The position numbers were made by a program, and so were the translations under genes. A DNA stretch of 64,000 nucleotides from assembly GCF_004330295.1 (NCBI RefSeq), contig NZ_SJOJ01000018.1:1-64000 (forward strand). Reading direction: 5' to 3'. Positions 9,279 to 20,901 of the stretch are shown here, piece by piece. The DNA comes from Rahnella victoriana (lineage in GTDB: Bacteria; Pseudomonadota; Gammaproteobacteria; Enterobacterales; Enterobacteriaceae). Under the pieces are notes generated by a model. It was not told where the DNA came from. It ran no database searches and worked only from the letters and a program-made list of their open reading frames with translations. Position 1 is the stretch's first letter. Each line of letters begins with the position of its first letter.

Positions 9279-9608
9279 CTATTTCAGCGGCGTCAGACTG
9301 GCGTAATAAGCCGATAAATCACTGATATCCTGATCGGACAATGACGAACTAAAAGCCTGCATCACACCAGCCTGCCCGCCACTTCGGTCACCTTTCTTGT
9401 AAGCATGCAGCGAAAGCGCCAGATAATCTGCATTTTGCCCGGCCAGATTAGGGTAAATCGAATTAACGGCTTTTCCCGCTGCACCGTGGCATGCCGCGCA
9501 ACTGGCGGACTTAGCCTGCCCGTCAGCGATATTCCCGCCCGCCAGCGCCGGTGTACTTGCGAGCACAAGTCCCGCGATTCCTGCCATGAGTTTTGCCATT
9601 ACCTGCAT
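9279..9608 (-). CDS. Small periplasmic class I cytochrome c
   Basis: A 109-residue protein with a Sec signal peptide (hydrophobic core about residues 8-20, ending ALAG) and one heme attachment motif CAACH near residues 36-40. The conserved GVMQAF region supplies a likely distal Met ligand. This is the cytochrome c553/c554-like architecture of a soluble electron carrier. Its partner oxidase or reductase is not nearby. E. coli K-12 has no gene at this position between rof and tilS, so it is lineage specific. Export through Sec and heme attachment by the Ccm system are inferred. Confidence 0.9.
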   Translation of the reverse strand: MQVMAKLMAGIAGLVLASTPALAGGNIADGQAKSASCAACHGAAGKAVNSIYPNLAGQNADYLALSLHAYKKGDRSGGQAGVMQAFSSSLSDQDISDLSAYYASLTPLK

Positions 9609-9655
9609 TACGCCTCCGCGGACGAATCACCTTCGCCCAACTAAATCTTTCATTT

Positions 9656-11002
9656 TTATGACGCAACCGACCAGATAACCTGCCATTGCGCTTCATTATT
9701 TTCGGCCAGAGCCTGGCGGGTAATAAACCACCCCGGCGCAGCCATCAGTTGTTCATTGTAATAAATCAACGGGATACGATCCCGCTGCCAGGGAGGTATC
9801 CCCAACTCTGACCACAATTTTTTAGCCTGACGCGCGCGATCCCTCCCGACTTTTTCGATCATTCCCTGCGCCTGAAACCGCACAGTGATCGTTTCATCAG
9901 CACGTGGCTGTCGAATCGCACAGCCATTCACCTCTGCGGTGAGATCAGGATCGACAGCAAGAAAGCCCAGCCCGTCCGGCAGCATCAGTTTTTCCGCCGG
10001 ATCCCAGCGGATAACCAGTTCCCTCAGGGACTGAAATTCTGGCAATAAATACAGACGCTGACGAAAACGCCGGACGACCCGTTTACCCAGCACTAACTGC
10101 GCCTGCGCATCTTCGCGGCTGAGTGCCACTTCATCCCATATTCTCTGCAATTGTTCACGCGAGGGCATTTTTGCGCCACAGGTTGCCAGCCAGCGGCGTA
10201 TTAACGCCGGGCGTCTCACTGCCGAAACTTGACTCAGGCCATCGACGGACAAGCTCCCCTGCCGATCGGTGAGGGTTTCCAGAGATTCACTGAGTAACTC
10301 ATCAAGCAATGCTTCCTGCTCTGCGCAAAGCAAGGCGCTGCGGGCGGTAGCCTGAGCAAAGTGCGGCCAGCGTTCATAGAGATCGGGCAGAATTTGCAGG
10401 CGCAAAAAATTACGATCGAAACGGTCATCGCGGTTACTGTCATCTTCAATCCAGTTCAGCTGATGCTGCGCCGCGTATGCCTCAAGCTGTTCTCGGCTGA
10501 GATCAAGCAACGGCCGCAATAAACGATAGCCGTGAGCGGAGCTGTCGGCGCTCATCGCCGAGAGACCGGCTGGCCCGCTGCCACGCTTAAGCGCCAGCAT
10601 GAAGGTTTCGCATTGGTCATTCAGATGCTGCGCAGTCAGTAATACTTCGCCGTCAGTCAGATTTTCAGAAAATGCCAGATAACGTGCCGTTCGCGCCGCC
10701 GCTTCAATCCCACCTTCCTGCGCATTGACCTGCACTTTTACTACGGAGAAGGGAATATTGCGTTGCTGACAAAACGTCTGGCAGTGAACGACCCAGTCAT
10801 CCGCAAAACGGCTTAATCCATGATGGATATGCAGCGCGCGCAATTCGATATCAGGCTGTGTACTGTCGCGCAACCTGGCCACCCCGGCCAGCAGAACCGA
10901 GGAATCCAGGCCGCCACTGAACGCCACGCACAGCTTTCGCGCGTTGCCGATCTTCGTGCGCAGATGTTCAGCAAGGAATGTTGCGGCTGTTTTTGAGTTC
11001 AT
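9656..11002 (-). CDS. tilS: tRNA(Ile)-lysidine synthase TilS
   Basis: TilS changes C34 of the CAU-anticodon isoleucine tRNA to lysidine, so that it reads AUA and is charged with isoleucine. The N-type ATP pyrophosphatase PP-loop SGGLDS is at residues 29-34. The rest shows the TilS-specific middle and C-terminal domains. I start it at the ATG 8 bp after the yaeR stop (448 residues). An in-frame upstream start at 11041 would overlap yaeR by 32 bp. No strong ribosome site is visible, so coupling to yaeR is likely. Confidence 0.94.
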   Translation of the reverse strand: MNSKTAATFLAEHLRTKIGNARKLCVAFSGGLDSSVLLAGVARLRDSTQPDIELRALHIHHGLSRFADDWVVHCQTFCQQRNIPFSVVKVQVNAQEGGIEAAARTARYLAFSENLTDGEVLLTAQHLNDQCETFMLALKRGSGPAGLSAMSADSSAHGYRLLRPLLDLSREQLEAYAAQHQLNWIEDDSNRDDRFDRNFLRLQILPDLYERWPHFAQATARSALLCAEQEALLDELLSESLETLTDRQGSLSVDGLSQVSAVRRPALIRRWLATCGAKMPSREQLQRIWDEVALSREDAQAQLVLGKRVVRRFRQRLYLLPEFQSLRELVIRWDPAEKLMLPDGLGFLAVDPDLTAEVNGCAIRQPRADETITVRFQAQGMIEKVGRDRARQAKKLWSELGIPPWQRDRIPLIYYNEQLMAAPGWFITRQALAENNEAQWQVIWSVAS

Positions 11003-11009
11003 AGAATTA

Positions 11010-11399
11010 TCAGGATTCGTACAGTTCCAGGGGTAATCCATCAGGATCGTTGAAGAATGTGAATTTTTTCCCGGTATAAGGATCGGTTCTTACCGGTTCA
11101 CAGATAACTCCCGCGTCCGTCAGCGCGGAAACAGACTGTCCGATATCTTCCACACTGAACGCCAGATGGCGCAATCCGCAGGCTTCAGGACGGCTTGGCC
11201 GGGCCGGGGGATGCGGAAAACTAAAGAGTTCAATGGTGTACTGACCGTTCAGCGCCAGATCGGCTTTCCAGGAATCGCGTTCTTCGCGGTAAAACTCGCC
11301 CAGCAACGTGAACCCGAGAATGTCACAGTAAAAACGTTTGCTAGTCTGATAATCAGTACCGATGATGGCGATGTGATGGATCTGGCGAAGATTTAGCAT
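11010..11399 (-). CDS. yaeR: VOC (glyoxalase/bleomycin resistance) superfamily protein YaeR
   Basis: A 129-residue single-domain protein of the vicinal oxygen chelate fold. Candidate metal ligands are His and Glu residues in HHIAIIGTDY, TIELFSF, RHLAFSVEDI and GLPLELYES. Substrate is unknown; relatives are annotated as lactoylglutathione-lyase-like. The start is the ATG at 11399, with AGGA seven bases upstream and a length equal to E. coli YaeR. It lies between ldcC and tilS as in E. coli. Confidence 0.9.
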   Translation of the reverse strand: MLNLRQIHHIAIIGTDYQTSKRFYCDILGFTLLGEFYREERDSWKADLALNGQYTIELFSFPHPPARPSRPEACGLRHLAFSVEDIGQSVSALTDAGVICEPVRTDPYTGKKFTFFNDPDGLPLELYES

Positions 11400-11456
11400 T
11401 GTCATGTCCTGTTGATTTCTGATGTGCACGTTACTCAGGGCGTCTGAACTCGTCAA

Positions 11457-11482
11457 TAAAAAGCCCTCATGAAGAGGGCGGT
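11457..11482 (-). terminator. Terminator after ldcC
   Basis: On the minus strand the stem GCCCTC / GAGGGC (11463-11479) is followed by TTTTTATT. It ends the ldcC transcript ahead of yaeR. Confidence 0.85.
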
Positions 11483-11485
11483 TTG

Positions 11486-13633
11486 TTAGCTGGCTTCCGG
11501 AAGTTTTAAGACTTTCACCAGATAGCGCCCGTCTTCTGTGAGACGGGTTCCATGAATATCCGTATCAAATCCCGGGTAACGTTCGCCGATCGAGCAAAGC
11601 ATAATCAGGAAATCGAGTACCGCGCGGCTTTCCTCCGTGATCATCTCACCCGGCATCACCACCGGCACGCCAGGAGGATAAGGCAGGATCATGTTGGCTG
11701 ATACTTTGCCCACCAGTTCATCAATGTCGCATTCATCAATATGACCACGAACCTGATGCTGGAACATTTCATATGGCGTCATTTTCATTTCCGGCAACAC
11801 ATCGAACGCTTCCAGCATTAAACGCGGCAGGTCATGGCGGACGATCAGTTTGTGGATCCCTTGTGCCAGATCCTGGATACGCATATTGCGATAAAAATCA
11901 GGATCTTCTGCGTACAGGTCCGGCAGCATATTTTTGATGCGCAGATTGAGATCGTAACTGCGTTTGAAATCGGTCAACCCGCGCATCAGGCTCATGGATT
12001 TGGTTTTATCAATGCCGATGCTGAACAGGAAAAGCAGATTATACGGCCCGGTTTTTTCCACCACCACGCCGCGTTCATCGAGGAATTTCGCCACTAATGC
12101 GGCCGGGATCCCCTCTTCTTCCAGTTTGCCTGTTTCATCCATACCGGGTGTCAGGATCGTCACCTTGATCGGATCCAGATACATATGATCCGTATCTGCA
12201 TTCGCGAAACCATGCCAGTTTTGATCCGGATTCAGCGGCCAGCATTCGGCTTCATCAATATGTTCGGGCTGCCAGATATCAAAGAACCAGCCCTCGGTTT
12301 CTTCACGCAGCCGCTGGATCTCTTTACGAAAATGCAGCGCACGTTCCACCGAGCGGTTGATCAGGCGACGCCCGGGATTGCCCCGCAACATTGCTGCGGC
12401 AGTTTCTGCGGAAGCCACAATGCCGTAGTTCGGCGATGTGGTGGTGTGCATCATATAAGCTTCATTAAAGGTGCTTTCATCGTAATCCCCTTTAATGTGG
12501 ATCATCGAAGCCTGTGAGAAAGCCGCCAGTAACTTATGCGTGGATTGCGTTTCGTAGATGACTTTTCCCGGAATTCGTTCGCCACTCATCCCGCTTTTAC
12601 CGTCATAAATCGGGTGGAAATTGGTGTATGGCACCCAGGCGGAATCGAAATGAATCGACGGCACATCCAGCGTACTTTTGATGTAATCCGTGTTGTACAG
12701 CAAGCCATCGTACGTGGAATTGGTGATCACCGCATGGACGGGCCAGGTGGCATTCTCAGTCTGTGCGATTTTCGCCTCGATACTTTCGCGGGTGAATTCC
12801 CGCTTAGGAATTCCGCCGAGAATGCCATAGGCATTACGGTTCGGCCGCAAATAGACCGGCACGATATTGGTCATCATCATCAGGTGAGCCAGCGATTTAT
12901 GGCAGTTGCGGTCAATCAATACCGTACTGCCCGCCGGTGCGGCATACATTCCGACAATTTTATTGGCTGTCGAGGTCCCGTTGGTGACGATATAACTTTG
13001 CTCGGAGCCAAATGTGCGGGCGATATACTCTTCCGCTTCGAGGTGCGGTCCGGTGTGATCCAGTAAGGAACCCAGTTCCGTCACCGAAATCGACACATCG
13101 GCTTTCAGCGTTTTCGCGCCAAAGAAATCATAGAACAGCGTCCCGACCGGGCTTTTCAGAAATGCCGTACCGGCCATATGCCCCGGTGTACAGAAGGTAT
13201 ATTTCCCCTCTTCCACGTAGGTAAACAACGCTTTGGTGAGCGGCGGCGTGATGGTGTCGATGTATTCATCGGTGTACTGGCGGATGCGTTTGGCAATATC
13301 CTCCGCCGCACTCAGGGCATATTCAAAGAAATACAGCACCATGCGCATTTCGTTCACATCAACGTCCAGCGTCGAATGTGTATTGATGAAAGCATACAGC
13401 GGCAGATACTCATTCAGCTCGTTAATGGCTGTGCACAACTCCTCGCTGTGCTGATCCCAGTCGAAAATAGCGCCGCAAATGCGGGCGTTGTTTTCAATGA
13501 GTTTGAGCAGATCAGCCCGATCGCGCGGATAAATGATCTGAAACCCGAGAAGCGTCAGTGCGCTATCCAGTTCACGGATTGGCTCATCTTTGTAGTAGGC
13601 CCCTTCCGGGCGCATGATAGCGATAATATTCAT
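11486..13633 (-). CDS. ldcC: Lysine decarboxylase (LdcC position)
   Basis: A 715-residue PLP-dependent decarboxylase that turns lysine into cadaverine and CO2. It has the N-terminal wing domain of the Orn/Lys/Arg decarboxylase family and the PLP-lysine context STHKLLAAFSQAS near residue 367. Its place between accA and yaeR is that of the constitutive enzyme LdcC of E. coli. Sequence alone does not separate LdcC from the acid-induced LdcI (CadA), and no cadB transporter is beside it, which favours LdcC. Confidence 0.92.
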   Translation of the reverse strand: MNIIAIMRPEGAYYKDEPIRELDSALTLLGFQIIYPRDRADLLKLIENNARICGAIFDWDQHSEELCTAINELNEYLPLYAFINTHSTLDVDVNEMRMVLYFFEYALSAAEDIAKRIRQYTDEYIDTITPPLTKALFTYVEEGKYTFCTPGHMAGTAFLKSPVGTLFYDFFGAKTLKADVSISVTELGSLLDHTGPHLEAEEYIARTFGSEQSYIVTNGTSTANKIVGMYAAPAGSTVLIDRNCHKSLAHLMMMTNIVPVYLRPNRNAYGILGGIPKREFTRESIEAKIAQTENATWPVHAVITNSTYDGLLYNTDYIKSTLDVPSIHFDSAWVPYTNFHPIYDGKSGMSGERIPGKVIYETQSTHKLLAAFSQASMIHIKGDYDESTFNEAYMMHTTTSPNYGIVASAETAAAMLRGNPGRRLINRSVERALHFRKEIQRLREETEGWFFDIWQPEHIDEAECWPLNPDQNWHGFANADTDHMYLDPIKVTILTPGMDETGKLEEEGIPAALVAKFLDERGVVVEKTGPYNLLFLFSIGIDKTKSMSLMRGLTDFKRSYDLNLRIKNMLPDLYAEDPDFYRNMRIQDLAQGIHKLIVRHDLPRLMLEAFDVLPEMKMTPYEMFQHQVRGHIDECDIDELVGKVSANMILPYPPGVPVVMPGEMITEESRAVLDFLIMLCSIGERYPGFDTDIHGTRLTEDGRYLVKVLKLPEAS

Positions 13634-13773
13634 CGGACAAATCCTTCTGTTGTTAATTCTCTCAGGTAATTATAGAAACACGGTTAGTCCCTGCAGGGTA
13701 CCCTTCGCCATTGAGTTTAAGGTGAAAAGAGGGAAATTTAAGAATGCAGGAAAATTGGAGAGAGAAAACGTGC

Positions 13774-13806
13774 CATAAAAAAAGGCCACGCAGTGCGCGG
13801 CCTTTC
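13774..13806 (-). terminator. Terminator after accA
   Basis: On the minus strand the stem AAAGGCCGCGCA / TGCGTGGCCTTT (one imperfect pair, about 13781-13804) is followed by TTTT. It closes the long run of leftward envelope and replication genes. Confidence 0.88.
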
Positions 13807-13823
13807 GGAAATCACATTCAGGA

Positions 13824-14783
13824 TCAGCAGTAGCCGTACGTCATCAGACGCTGATAACGACGGTTACGCAATTCTTCCGTGCTCAGCACATCCAGATCGC
13901 TGAGGTCAGCTTCCAGTTGTGCACGCAGGGAAGCGGCCATCGCCTCTACGTTACGGTGAGCGCCGCCCAGAGGTTCCGGGATCACGGAGTCGATCAGTTT
14001 CAGCTCTTTCAGACGCGGTGCAATGATGCCCATCGCTTCCGCAGCCAGAGGGGCTTTATCCGCACTCTTCCACAGAATTGACGCACAACCTTCCGGCGAG
14101 ATCACCGAATAGGTGCTGTATTGCAGCATGTTAACTTTGTCACCCACGCCGATCGCCAGTGCGCCACCGGAGCCACCTTCACCGATAACGGTGCAGATAA
14201 CCGGAACGTTCAGACGGGACATTTCACGCAGGTTACGGGCGATCGCTTCAGACTGACCACGTTCTTCCGCGCCCACACCCGGATAAGCGCCCGGGGTGTC
14301 GATGAAGGTGATGATTGGCAGTTTAAAACGCTCAGCCATTTCCATCAGACGCAACGCTTTACGATACCCTTCTGGTGCAGGCATGCCGAAGTTACGACGA
14401 ATTTTCTCTTTCGTTTCACGGCCTTTCTGATGACCAATGATCATCACTGCACGTTCACCCAAACGAGCAATACCGCCAACGATAGCTTTATCGTCTGCGA
14501 AGGCACGATCGCCCGCCAGTTCATCAAAATCAGTAAAAATATGTTTGATGTAATCGAGCGTATAAGGGCGACGAGGATGGCGTGCCAGTTGGGCAATCTG
14601 CCAGGCACCCAGATCAGAGAAAATCTTACGGGTCAGTTCAACGCTTTTCTCGCGCAAGCGTGCAACTTCTTCGTCCAGATTAATATCTAATTTTTCGTCT
14701 TGACGGCTGACTGCAGTCAGCGAGTCAATTTTCGCTTCCAGTTCCGCAATCGGCTGTTCAAAATCAAGAAAATTCAGACTCAT
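13824..14783 (-). CDS. accA: Acetyl-CoA carboxylase carboxyltransferase subunit alpha
   Basis: AccA forms, with AccD, the carboxyltransferase that moves CO2 from biotin to acetyl-CoA, giving malonyl-CoA for fatty-acid synthesis. The 319-residue protein matches the family length. It shows the oxyanion-hole glycine stretch [17 protein letters not shown] near residues 201-217 and the block [20 protein letters not shown] near 160-179. It lies 12 bp after dnaE, as in E. coli. Confidence 0.97.
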   Translation of the reverse strand: MSLNFLDFEQPIAELEAKIDSLTAVSRQDEKLDINLDEEVARLREKSVELTRKIFSDLGAWQIAQLARHPRRPYTLDYIKHIFTDFDELAGDRAFADDKAIVGGIARLGERAVMIIGHQKGRETKEKIRRNFGMPAPEGYRKALRLMEMAERFKLPIITFIDTPGAYPGVGAEERGQSEAIARNLREMSRLNVPVICTVIGEGGSGGALAIGVGDKVNMLQYSTYSVISPEGCASILWKSADKAPLAAEAMGIIAPRLKELKLIDSVIPEPLGGAHRNVEAMAASLRAQLEADLSDLDVLSTEELRNRRYQRLMTYGYC

Positions 14784-14795
14784 AGCATTCCTATT

Positions 14796-17700
14796 TTAGT
14801 CAAATTCCAGTTCCACCTGCTCAGTACCGACCAGGCCTCGCAAATCCAGCAATAGTTTGTCCGTTGGCGTAACACGCCATGACGCCCCGAATCGTAGCCG
14901 GGCTCTTGCGTTTTCTCGTTGGTAATACAGATGCACTGGTATCGTCCCCGATCGATGTGGTTCCAACGATTGGCGGAGACGGTTCAAAAGCTGGTCATCA
15001 ATTTGCCTGTCAGTCAGCGAGATAGCAAGACCGCGAGCATATTTTTCCCGTGCTTCACTGATGTCCATTACATCGCGGGCCATCATTTTAAGCCCGCCAC
15101 TGAAGTCATCAAAGCTGACCTGTCCTGTGGCGATAAGGATACGGTCTTTTTCCAATAAATGCTGGAATTTTTCCAACGCTTCGGTGAACAACATCACTTC
15201 GAGACGACCGGAACGATCGTCAAGCGTACAGATCCCAATACGGTTACCCCGTTTGGTGACCATGACACGCGCGGCGAGAACCAGCCCCACCGCAACGGTC
15301 ATTTTGCCCCGTTCCGTCGGATGCATATCTTTTAAACGCTGGCCGCCGCCATAACGTTCAATTTCTTTCAGATACTGGGTGATCGGATGGCCGGTGAGAT
15401 ACAACCCGAGCGTTTCACGTTCACCATCGAGAACCGTTTGTTCCGGCCATGGCATCACGTTCGAGTAGGACTTTTCAACCTGCTCAGGAGCCTCTGCCAG
15501 CACACCAAACATATCCACCTGACCGATGGCTTCCGCTTTGGCATGCTGATCAGCCGCCTTGAGCGCATCACTGAGCGAGCTCATCAGCGCGGCGCGATGC
15601 GGCCCCAGCCGGTCAAATGCCCCGGACATGATCAGTTTTTCAAGAATGCGTTTATTGAGCTTTTTGACGTCGGCGCGTGCGCAGAGATCAAACAGCTCTT
15701 TGAAATAGCCGCCTTCATTACGTGCTTCAATGATGGCTTCAATCGGGCCTTCACCCACGCCTTTGATTGCGCCAATGCCGTAAACGATTTCACCTTCGTC
15801 GTTCACGTGGAAATGGTACAGGCCGCTGTTGATATCAGGCGGCAGGATTTTCAGCCCCATACGCCAGCATTCATCCACCAGCCCGACCACTTTCTCGGTG
15901 TTATCCATATCGGCGGTCATTACCGCTGCCATGAACTCCGCCGGATAGTGCGCTTTCAGCCACAGCGTCTGATACGACACTAAAGCATAGGCTGCGGAGT
16001 GGGATTTGTTAAAACCGTAACCCGCAAATTTCTCTACCAGATCGAAGATTTTAATCGCCAGTTCGCCGTCAATGCCGCGTGATTTCGCACCGTCTTCAAA
16101 ACCGCCGCGCTGCTTGGCCATTTCTACCGGGTTTTTCTTACCCATTGCACGACGCAACATGTCCGCGCCACCCAGCGAATAACCCGCCAGGACCTGCGCG
16201 ATCTGCATGACCTGTTCCTGATACAGGATGATGCCGTAGGTCGGCTCCAGAACAGGTTTCAGGGATTCATGCTGCCACTGAATATCCGGATAGGAAATCT
16301 CTTCGCGGCCGTGTTTACGGTCGATAAAGTTATCTACCATGCCTGACTGCAACGGCCCCGGACGGAACAGCGCCACCAGTGCGATCATATCTTCGAAGCT
16401 GTCGGGCTTCAGACGCTTGATCAAATCTTTCATGCCGCGGGATTCAAGCTGGAACACCGCCGTGGTTTCCGAGCGTTGCAGCATGTCGAAGCTTTTTTTG
16501 TCATCCAGCGGAATGGCAGCGATATCCAGCGGGGCTTCGCCGGATTTTGCACGACGGGCGTTAATCATCGCCAGCGCCCAGTCGATGATGGTCAGCGTAC
16601 GCAGACCGAGGAAGTCGAACTTGACCAGCCCGGCGTATTCCACGTCATTTTTATCGAACTGGGTAACCGGATGGTTGCCTTCAGCATCGCAATACAGCGG
16701 TGCGAAGTCGGTAATTTTTGTCGGTGCGATCACCACACCCCCGGCGTGTTTACCGGCGTTACGGGTGACGCCTTCCAGCTGACGCGCCATGTCAATCAGC
16801 GACTTAACTTCTTCGTCAGCCTCATAGATTTCCGGCAACTGCGGCTCAGCGGCAAACGCTTTCTCCAGCGTCATCCCCGGATCAGGCGGCACCAGTTTGG
16901 AAATACGGTCAACGAAACCATACGGATGGCCCAGAACGCGGCCCACATCGCGGATAACCGCTTTGGCTGCCATGGTACCAAACGTGATGATCTGCGAAAC
17001 GGCTTCACGGCCATACATTTCTGAAACGTGATCGATCACCCGGTCGCGTTTTTCCATGCAAAAGTCGACGTCAAAGTCGGGCATGGAAACACGTTCGGGG
17101 TTAAGGAAACGTTCGAACAGCAGGTCAAATTCGAGCGGATCCAGATCGGTAATTTTCAGGGCATACGCCACCAGAGAACCCGCACCGGACCCACGCCCCG
17201 GCCCCACCGGTACACTGTTATCTTTCGACCACTGGATGAACTCCATGACGATCAGGAAGTAGCCGGGGAAACCCATCTGGTTGATCACTTTCAGTTCGAT
17301 ATCCAGACGCTCGTCATACTCAGGACGTCGTTGTGCGCGAACTTCCGGATCAGGGAACAGAAATTCCAGACGCTCTTCCAGGCCGATTTTTGATTTCTCC
17401 ACCAGAAAATCTTCGGTGGTCATGTCACCGGTCGGGAATTGCGGCAGGAAATACTCGCCGAGACGGATAGTGACGTTACAGCGTTTGGCGATTTCCACGC
17501 TGTTTTGCAGCGCTTCCGGTACATCCTCAAACAGCTCACACATCTCATCTTCGCTGCGCATATATTGCTGTGAGGTGTAATTGCGCGGACGCTTAGGATC
17601 ATCCAGCGTGAAGCCGTCGTGGATCGCAACACGGATCTCATGGGCGTCAAAATCGGTCGGCACCATAAAGCGCACGTCATTGGTTGCCACCACCGGCAGA

Positions 17701-18278
17701 CCGCGTTCAGTCGCCAGCGCGACTGCGGCATGCAGATAGTTTTCTTCTTCCGCACGGCCGGTACGGATCAGTTCGAGATAATAACGATCGGGGAAATACT
17801 GCTGGTAGAAGTCGAGACACTGACTGACCTGTAAATCATTGCCACGGGTCAGAAACTTACCGACATCGCCCATTCTTGCGCCGGAAAGCAGGATCAGCCC
17901 TTCATTGAGTTCTGCCAGCCAGTCGAGGTCAACAATCGGCCCGGCCGCGCCGTAGCCACGCTGATAGGCGCGTGAAATCAACAGCGTCAGGTTCTGATAA
18001 CCCTGATTGTTCATCGCCAGAACAGTCAGTTGAGCCAGCTCATCACCGAGAATTTCACTTTGCACATTCAGGTCAGCACCAATGATCGGCTTAATGCCTG
18101 CACCGTGCGCCGCGCCGTAAAATTTCACCAGACCACAGAGGTTGGTAAAATCGGTAATCGCCAGAGCAGGCATGCCGAGCGACGCTGCGCATTTCACCAG
18201 CGGGCCGACTTTGGCGAGCCCATCCACCATGGAATAGTCGCTATGTACACGCAGATGAATAAAACGAGGTTCGGCCAT
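14796..18278 (-). CDS. dnaE: DNA polymerase III subunit alpha
   Basis: DnaE is the replicative DNA polymerase catalytic subunit. The 1160-residue length equals E. coli. An N-terminal PHP domain begins [13 protein letters not shown] (about 8-20). The C-family catalytic aspartates lie in PDFDVDFC near 400, and the palm, fingers, helix-hairpin-helix and OB domains follow. It lies between rnhB and accA in the usual order. Confidence 0.98.
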   Translation of the reverse strand: MAEPRFIHLRVHSDYSMVDGLAKVGPLVKCAASLGMPALAITDFTNLCGLVKFYGAAHGAGIKPIIGADLNVQSEILGDELAQLTVLAMNNQGYQNLTLLISRAYQRGYGAAGPIVDLDWLAELNEGLILLSGARMGDVGKFLTRGNDLQVSQCLDFYQQYFPDRYYLELIRTGRAEEENYLHAAVALATERGLPVVATNDVRFMVPTDFDAHEIRVAIHDGFTLDDPKRPRNYTSQQYMRSEDEMCELFEDVPEALQNSVEIAKRCNVTIRLGEYFLPQFPTGDMTTEDFLVEKSKIGLEERLEFLFPDPEVRAQRRPEYDERLDIELKVINQMGFPGYFLIVMEFIQWSKDNSVPVGPGRGSGAGSLVAYALKITDLDPLEFDLLFERFLNPERVSMPDFDVDFCMEKRDRVIDHVSEMYGREAVSQIITFGTMAAKAVIRDVGRVLGHPYGFVDRISKLVPPDPGMTLEKAFAAEPQLPEIYEADEEVKSLIDMARQLEGVTRNAGKHAGGVVIAPTKITDFAPLYCDAEGNHPVTQFDKNDVEYAGLVKFDFLGLRTLTIIDWALAMINARRAKSGEAPLDIAAIPLDDKKSFDMLQRSETTAVFQLESRGMKDLIKRLKPDSFEDMIALVALFRPGPLQSGMVDNFIDRKHGREEISYPDIQWQHESLKPVLEPTYGIILYQEQVMQIAQVLAGYSLGGADMLRRAMGKKNPVEMAKQRGGFEDGAKSRGIDGELAIKIFDLVEKFAGYGFNKSHSAAYALVSYQTLWLKAHYPAEFMAAVMTADMDNTEKVVGLVDECWRMGLKILPPDINSGLYHFHVNDEGEIVYGIGAIKGVGEGPIEAIIEARNEGGYFKELFDLCARADVKKLNKRILEKLIMSGAFDRLGPHRAALMSSLSDALKAADQHAKAEAIGQVDMFGVLAEAPEQVEKSYSNVMPWPEQTVLDGERETLGLYLTGHPITQYLKEIERYGGGQRLKDMHPTERGKMTVAVGLVLAARVMVTKRGNRIGICTLDDRSGRLEVMLFTEALEKFQHLLEKDRILIATGQVSFDDFSGGLKMMARDVMDISEAREKYARGLAISLTDRQIDDQLLNRLRQSLEPHRSGTIPVHLYYQRENARARLRFGASWRVTPTDKLLLDLRGLVGTEQVELEFD

Positions 18279-18349
18279 ATCCAGGATCCAGAAATGAGTG
18301 AATTAAAAGTGTATTTCTTTCACCCGGGCGGGCAGTAACACATGAGGCG

Positions 18350-18946
18350 TTATGCCAGCCCGAGTACGCGTTTCACCGGTGCAAAACTCTGACGATGATG
18401 TGCGGTTGCGCCGAGACGGGCGAGGCTTTCGAGATGCACCGGCGTCGGATAACCTTTGTGCCTGGCAAATCCATATTCAGGGAACTGTAAATCCAGTTCA
18501 ACCATTTCACGATCGCGGGTGACCTTCGCCAGAATAGATGCCGCACTGATTTCAGCCACTTTGCTGTCCCCTTTCACCACCGCCTGTGAGGCCATTGGCA
18601 GCTTCGGACAACGGTTACCGTCGATCAACACCATATCAGGCGTGATAGCCAAACCGGCAACGGCTCTCTGCATCGCCAGCATGGTGGCATGAAGAATATT
18701 CAGTTCATCGATTTCGTGCGGCTCAGCGCGCCCAAGGCTCCAGGCCAGCGCCTTCTCTTTAATTTCGATGTAGAGCGCCTCACGACGCTTTTCCGTCAGC
18801 TTCTTGGAATCCGCCAGCCCCAGGATCGGTCTTGCGGGATCAAGGATGACGGCAGCGGTGACCACGGCGCCCACCAACGGGCCACGCCCGACTTCATCCA
18901 CGCCGGCGATACACACGGCCTGCGGATAGATAAATATATCGCTCAT
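18350..18946 (-). CDS. rnhB: Ribonuclease HII
   Basis: RNase HII nicks DNA at single misincorporated ribonucleotides and degrades RNA in RNA-DNA hybrids. The 198-residue protein has the type 2 RNase H motif GVDEVGRG with catalytic Asp17 and Glu18, and a further acidic site at Asp109 (VLIDGN). Its ATG overlaps the lpxB stop by 4 bp (ATGA), so translation is coupled. Confidence 0.96.
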   Translation of the reverse strand: MSDIFIYPQAVCIAGVDEVGRGPLVGAVVTAAVILDPARPILGLADSKKLTEKRREALYIEIKEKALAWSLGRAEPHEIDELNILHATMLAMQRAVAGLAITPDMVLIDGNRCPKLPMASQAVVKGDSKVAEISAASILAKVTRDREMVELDLQFPEYGFARHKGYPTPVHLESLARLGATAHHRQSFAPVKRVLGLA

Positions 18947-20091
18947 CGGTTTGCCAGCTCCATCACGGCCTGAGCAGCCTGTTCGTCTGCATCGCGGCGG
19001 ATGCTTTCATGCAGCTCAAGGAAAGTCTCGCGCAGCGCCTGACTTTTCTCACCGCCGGCCAGTAAAGGCAGCAATGCCGCAGAGAGTTTGTCCGGCACGC
19101 ATTCAGTCTGCAGGAGTTCGGTCACAATTTCCCGTCTTGCCAGCAAATTCGGCAAAGAAACATAGGGTGTTTTCACCAGACGCTCTGCCAGCCAGTAAGT
19201 GGCAGGCTTCATACGGTAACCGACAACCATCGGACATTTTGCCAGCATGCACTCCAGCGCAGCCGTGCCCGAAGCCAGCAGCGCGGCATCACTGGCGATC
19301 ATCGCTTCGCGACCCTGGCCATCCAGCAAGTGGGCCGGTAAATCAGGGGCAATTTCCGCTTTAATACGCTCAAACTGCTCGCGGCGCTTGGCATTCACCA
19401 GTGGCACAACAATGTGCAAATCAGGATAGGTCTGCCGCAACAGCAACGCGGTTTTGAGGAAATCCGCACTGAGCATTTCAACTTCAGCATGACGGCTTCC
19501 CGGCAGTAACGCCAGACAGTGCACATCATCAGGAATATTGAGAGTCTGACGCGCAGCCTGTTTATCAGGATGCAACGGCATTGCATCAGCCATCGTGTGG
19601 CCAATGAAACGGCAGGGAACATTGAATTTGTCGTAAAACGCTTTTTCGAAAGGCAGAAATGCCAGAACCAGATCCGTGGCTTTCCCGATTTTGAAAACAC
19701 GTTTTTGTCGCCAGGCCCAGACAGACGGGCTGACATAATGAATCGTGCGGATACCGCGCTGCTTTAAGCGCCCTTCCAGCGTAATGTTGAAATCAGGGGC
19801 ATCGATGCCCACAAACACATCAGGCTGCAGTTCGCTAAAACGACGGGTCAGATCTTTGCGGATTTTCAACAGGCGTGGCAGCCGTTCTAACACTTCCACC
19901 ACGCCCATCACCGCCAGTTCTTCCATTTCGTACCAGGCTTCGCATCCTTCCGCTTGCATCAGCGGACCTGCAACTCCGACAAAGCGGGCATCAGGATGAT
20001 ACTTTTTCAGCGCACGAATGAGACCCGCGCCAAGAATATCGCCGGATGTTTCACCGGCTACCAGACCAATTGTCAGAACAGGCTTTTGCAT
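18943..20091 (-). CDS. lpxB: Lipid-A-disaccharide synthase
   Basis: LpxB joins UDP-2,3-diacylglucosamine and lipid X to make the lipid A disaccharide at the inner face of the inner membrane. The 382-residue protein is of the GT-B glycosyltransferase family GT19; [13 protein letters not shown] near the N-terminus and the SVWAWR block near residue 127 are typical. It sits between lpxA (18 bp upstream) and rnhB (overlap). Confidence 0.97.
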   Translation of the reverse strand: MQKPVLTIGLVAGETSGDILGAGLIRALKKYHPDARFVGVAGPLMQAEGCEAWYEMEELAVMGVVEVLERLPRLLKIRKDLTRRFSELQPDVFVGIDAPDFNITLEGRLKQRGIRTIHYVSPSVWAWRQKRVFKIGKATDLVLAFLPFEKAFYDKFNVPCRFIGHTMADAMPLHPDKQAARQTLNIPDDVHCLALLPGSRHAEVEMLSADFLKTALLLRQTYPDLHIVVPLVNAKRREQFERIKAEIAPDLPAHLLDGQGREAMIASDAALLASGTAALECMLAKCPMVVGYRMKPATYWLAERLVKTPYVSLPNLLARREIVTELLQTECVPDKLSAALLPLLAGGEKSQALRETFLELHESIRRDADEQAAQAVMELANR

Positions 20092-20109
20092 TGTTTTCCG
20101 TAGCGCAGA

Positions 20110-20898
20110 TCAGCGAATAATGCCGCGTGTTGAGCGGGCAAAGAAATCGCTGAAGGGTTTAGCTTTCGGGAATTCAGCCGCGATAGCAGCGATTTCCGGT
20201 TGTGCTTCTTCCAGCGTTTTACCACTGCGATACAGCAACTTATAAGCATTGCGGATAGCGTGCAGATCGGCTTTTTCGAAACCACGACGTTTAAGCCCTT
20301 CGATATTGATACCGAATGGTGTCGCGTGGTTACCCTGCGCAATGACAAACGGAGGAACGTCCTGAGCCACGCCAGAACACCCGCCAACCATCACATGCGC
20401 GCCGATAATGCAGAACTGATGCACTGCGGTCATACCGCCAATGATCGCGAAATCATCGACTTCAACGTGGCCACCAAGGGTCGCGTTGTTCGCCAGAATA
20501 CAGCGATTCCCAATGACACAATCATGAGCGATATGCGCGTTAACCATCAACAGGTTATCGCTGCCCACTTTTGTCAGACTACCGCCCTGAACGGTACCAC
20601 GATGAATGGTGACGCTCTCACGAATATTGTTGCGATCGCCGACCTCAACGCGTGTTGGTTCACCGGCATATTTCAGATCCTGGTTAATTTCACCGATGGA
20701 AACGAACTGGAAAATGCGGTTATCGCGACCAATTTTGGTCACGCCATTAAGAACTACGTGTGATTTAAGCTCGGTACCTTCTCCGATTTCTACCTGGGAA
20801 CCCACGTAGCAGAAAGGACCGATATGCACTCCGGCGCCGATTACGGCACCGTCTTCAACAATAGCGCTTGGATGAATAAAGGCGGTTTTGTCTATCAT
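20110..20898 (-). CDS. lpxA: UDP-N-acetylglucosamine acyltransferase
   Basis: LpxA performs the first step of lipid A synthesis, transferring 3-hydroxyacyl from ACP to UDP-GlcNAc. The 262-residue protein is a left-handed beta-helix of hexapeptide repeats with the catalytic histidine in NAHIAHDC near residue 125 and a helical C-terminus. It lies 3 bp after fabZ in the conserved lpxD-fabZ-lpxA-lpxB order. Confidence 0.97.
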   Translation of the reverse strand: MIDKTAFIHPSAIVEDGAVIGAGVHIGPFCYVGSQVEIGEGTELKSHVVLNGVTKIGRDNRIFQFVSIGEINQDLKYAGEPTRVEVGDRNNIRESVTIHRGTVQGGSLTKVGSDNLLMVNAHIAHDCVIGNRCILANNATLGGHVEVDDFAIIGGMTAVHQFCIIGAHVMVGGCSGVAQDVPPFVIAQGNHATPFGINIEGLKRRGFEKADLHAIRNAYKLLYRSGKTLEEAQPEIAAIAAEFPKAKPFSDFFARSTRGIIR

Positions 20899-20901
20899 GT
20901 A

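Noticed and set aside
12536-13066. A 176-residue frame antisense to ldcC
   Set aside because: Shadow of a well supported decarboxylase gene.
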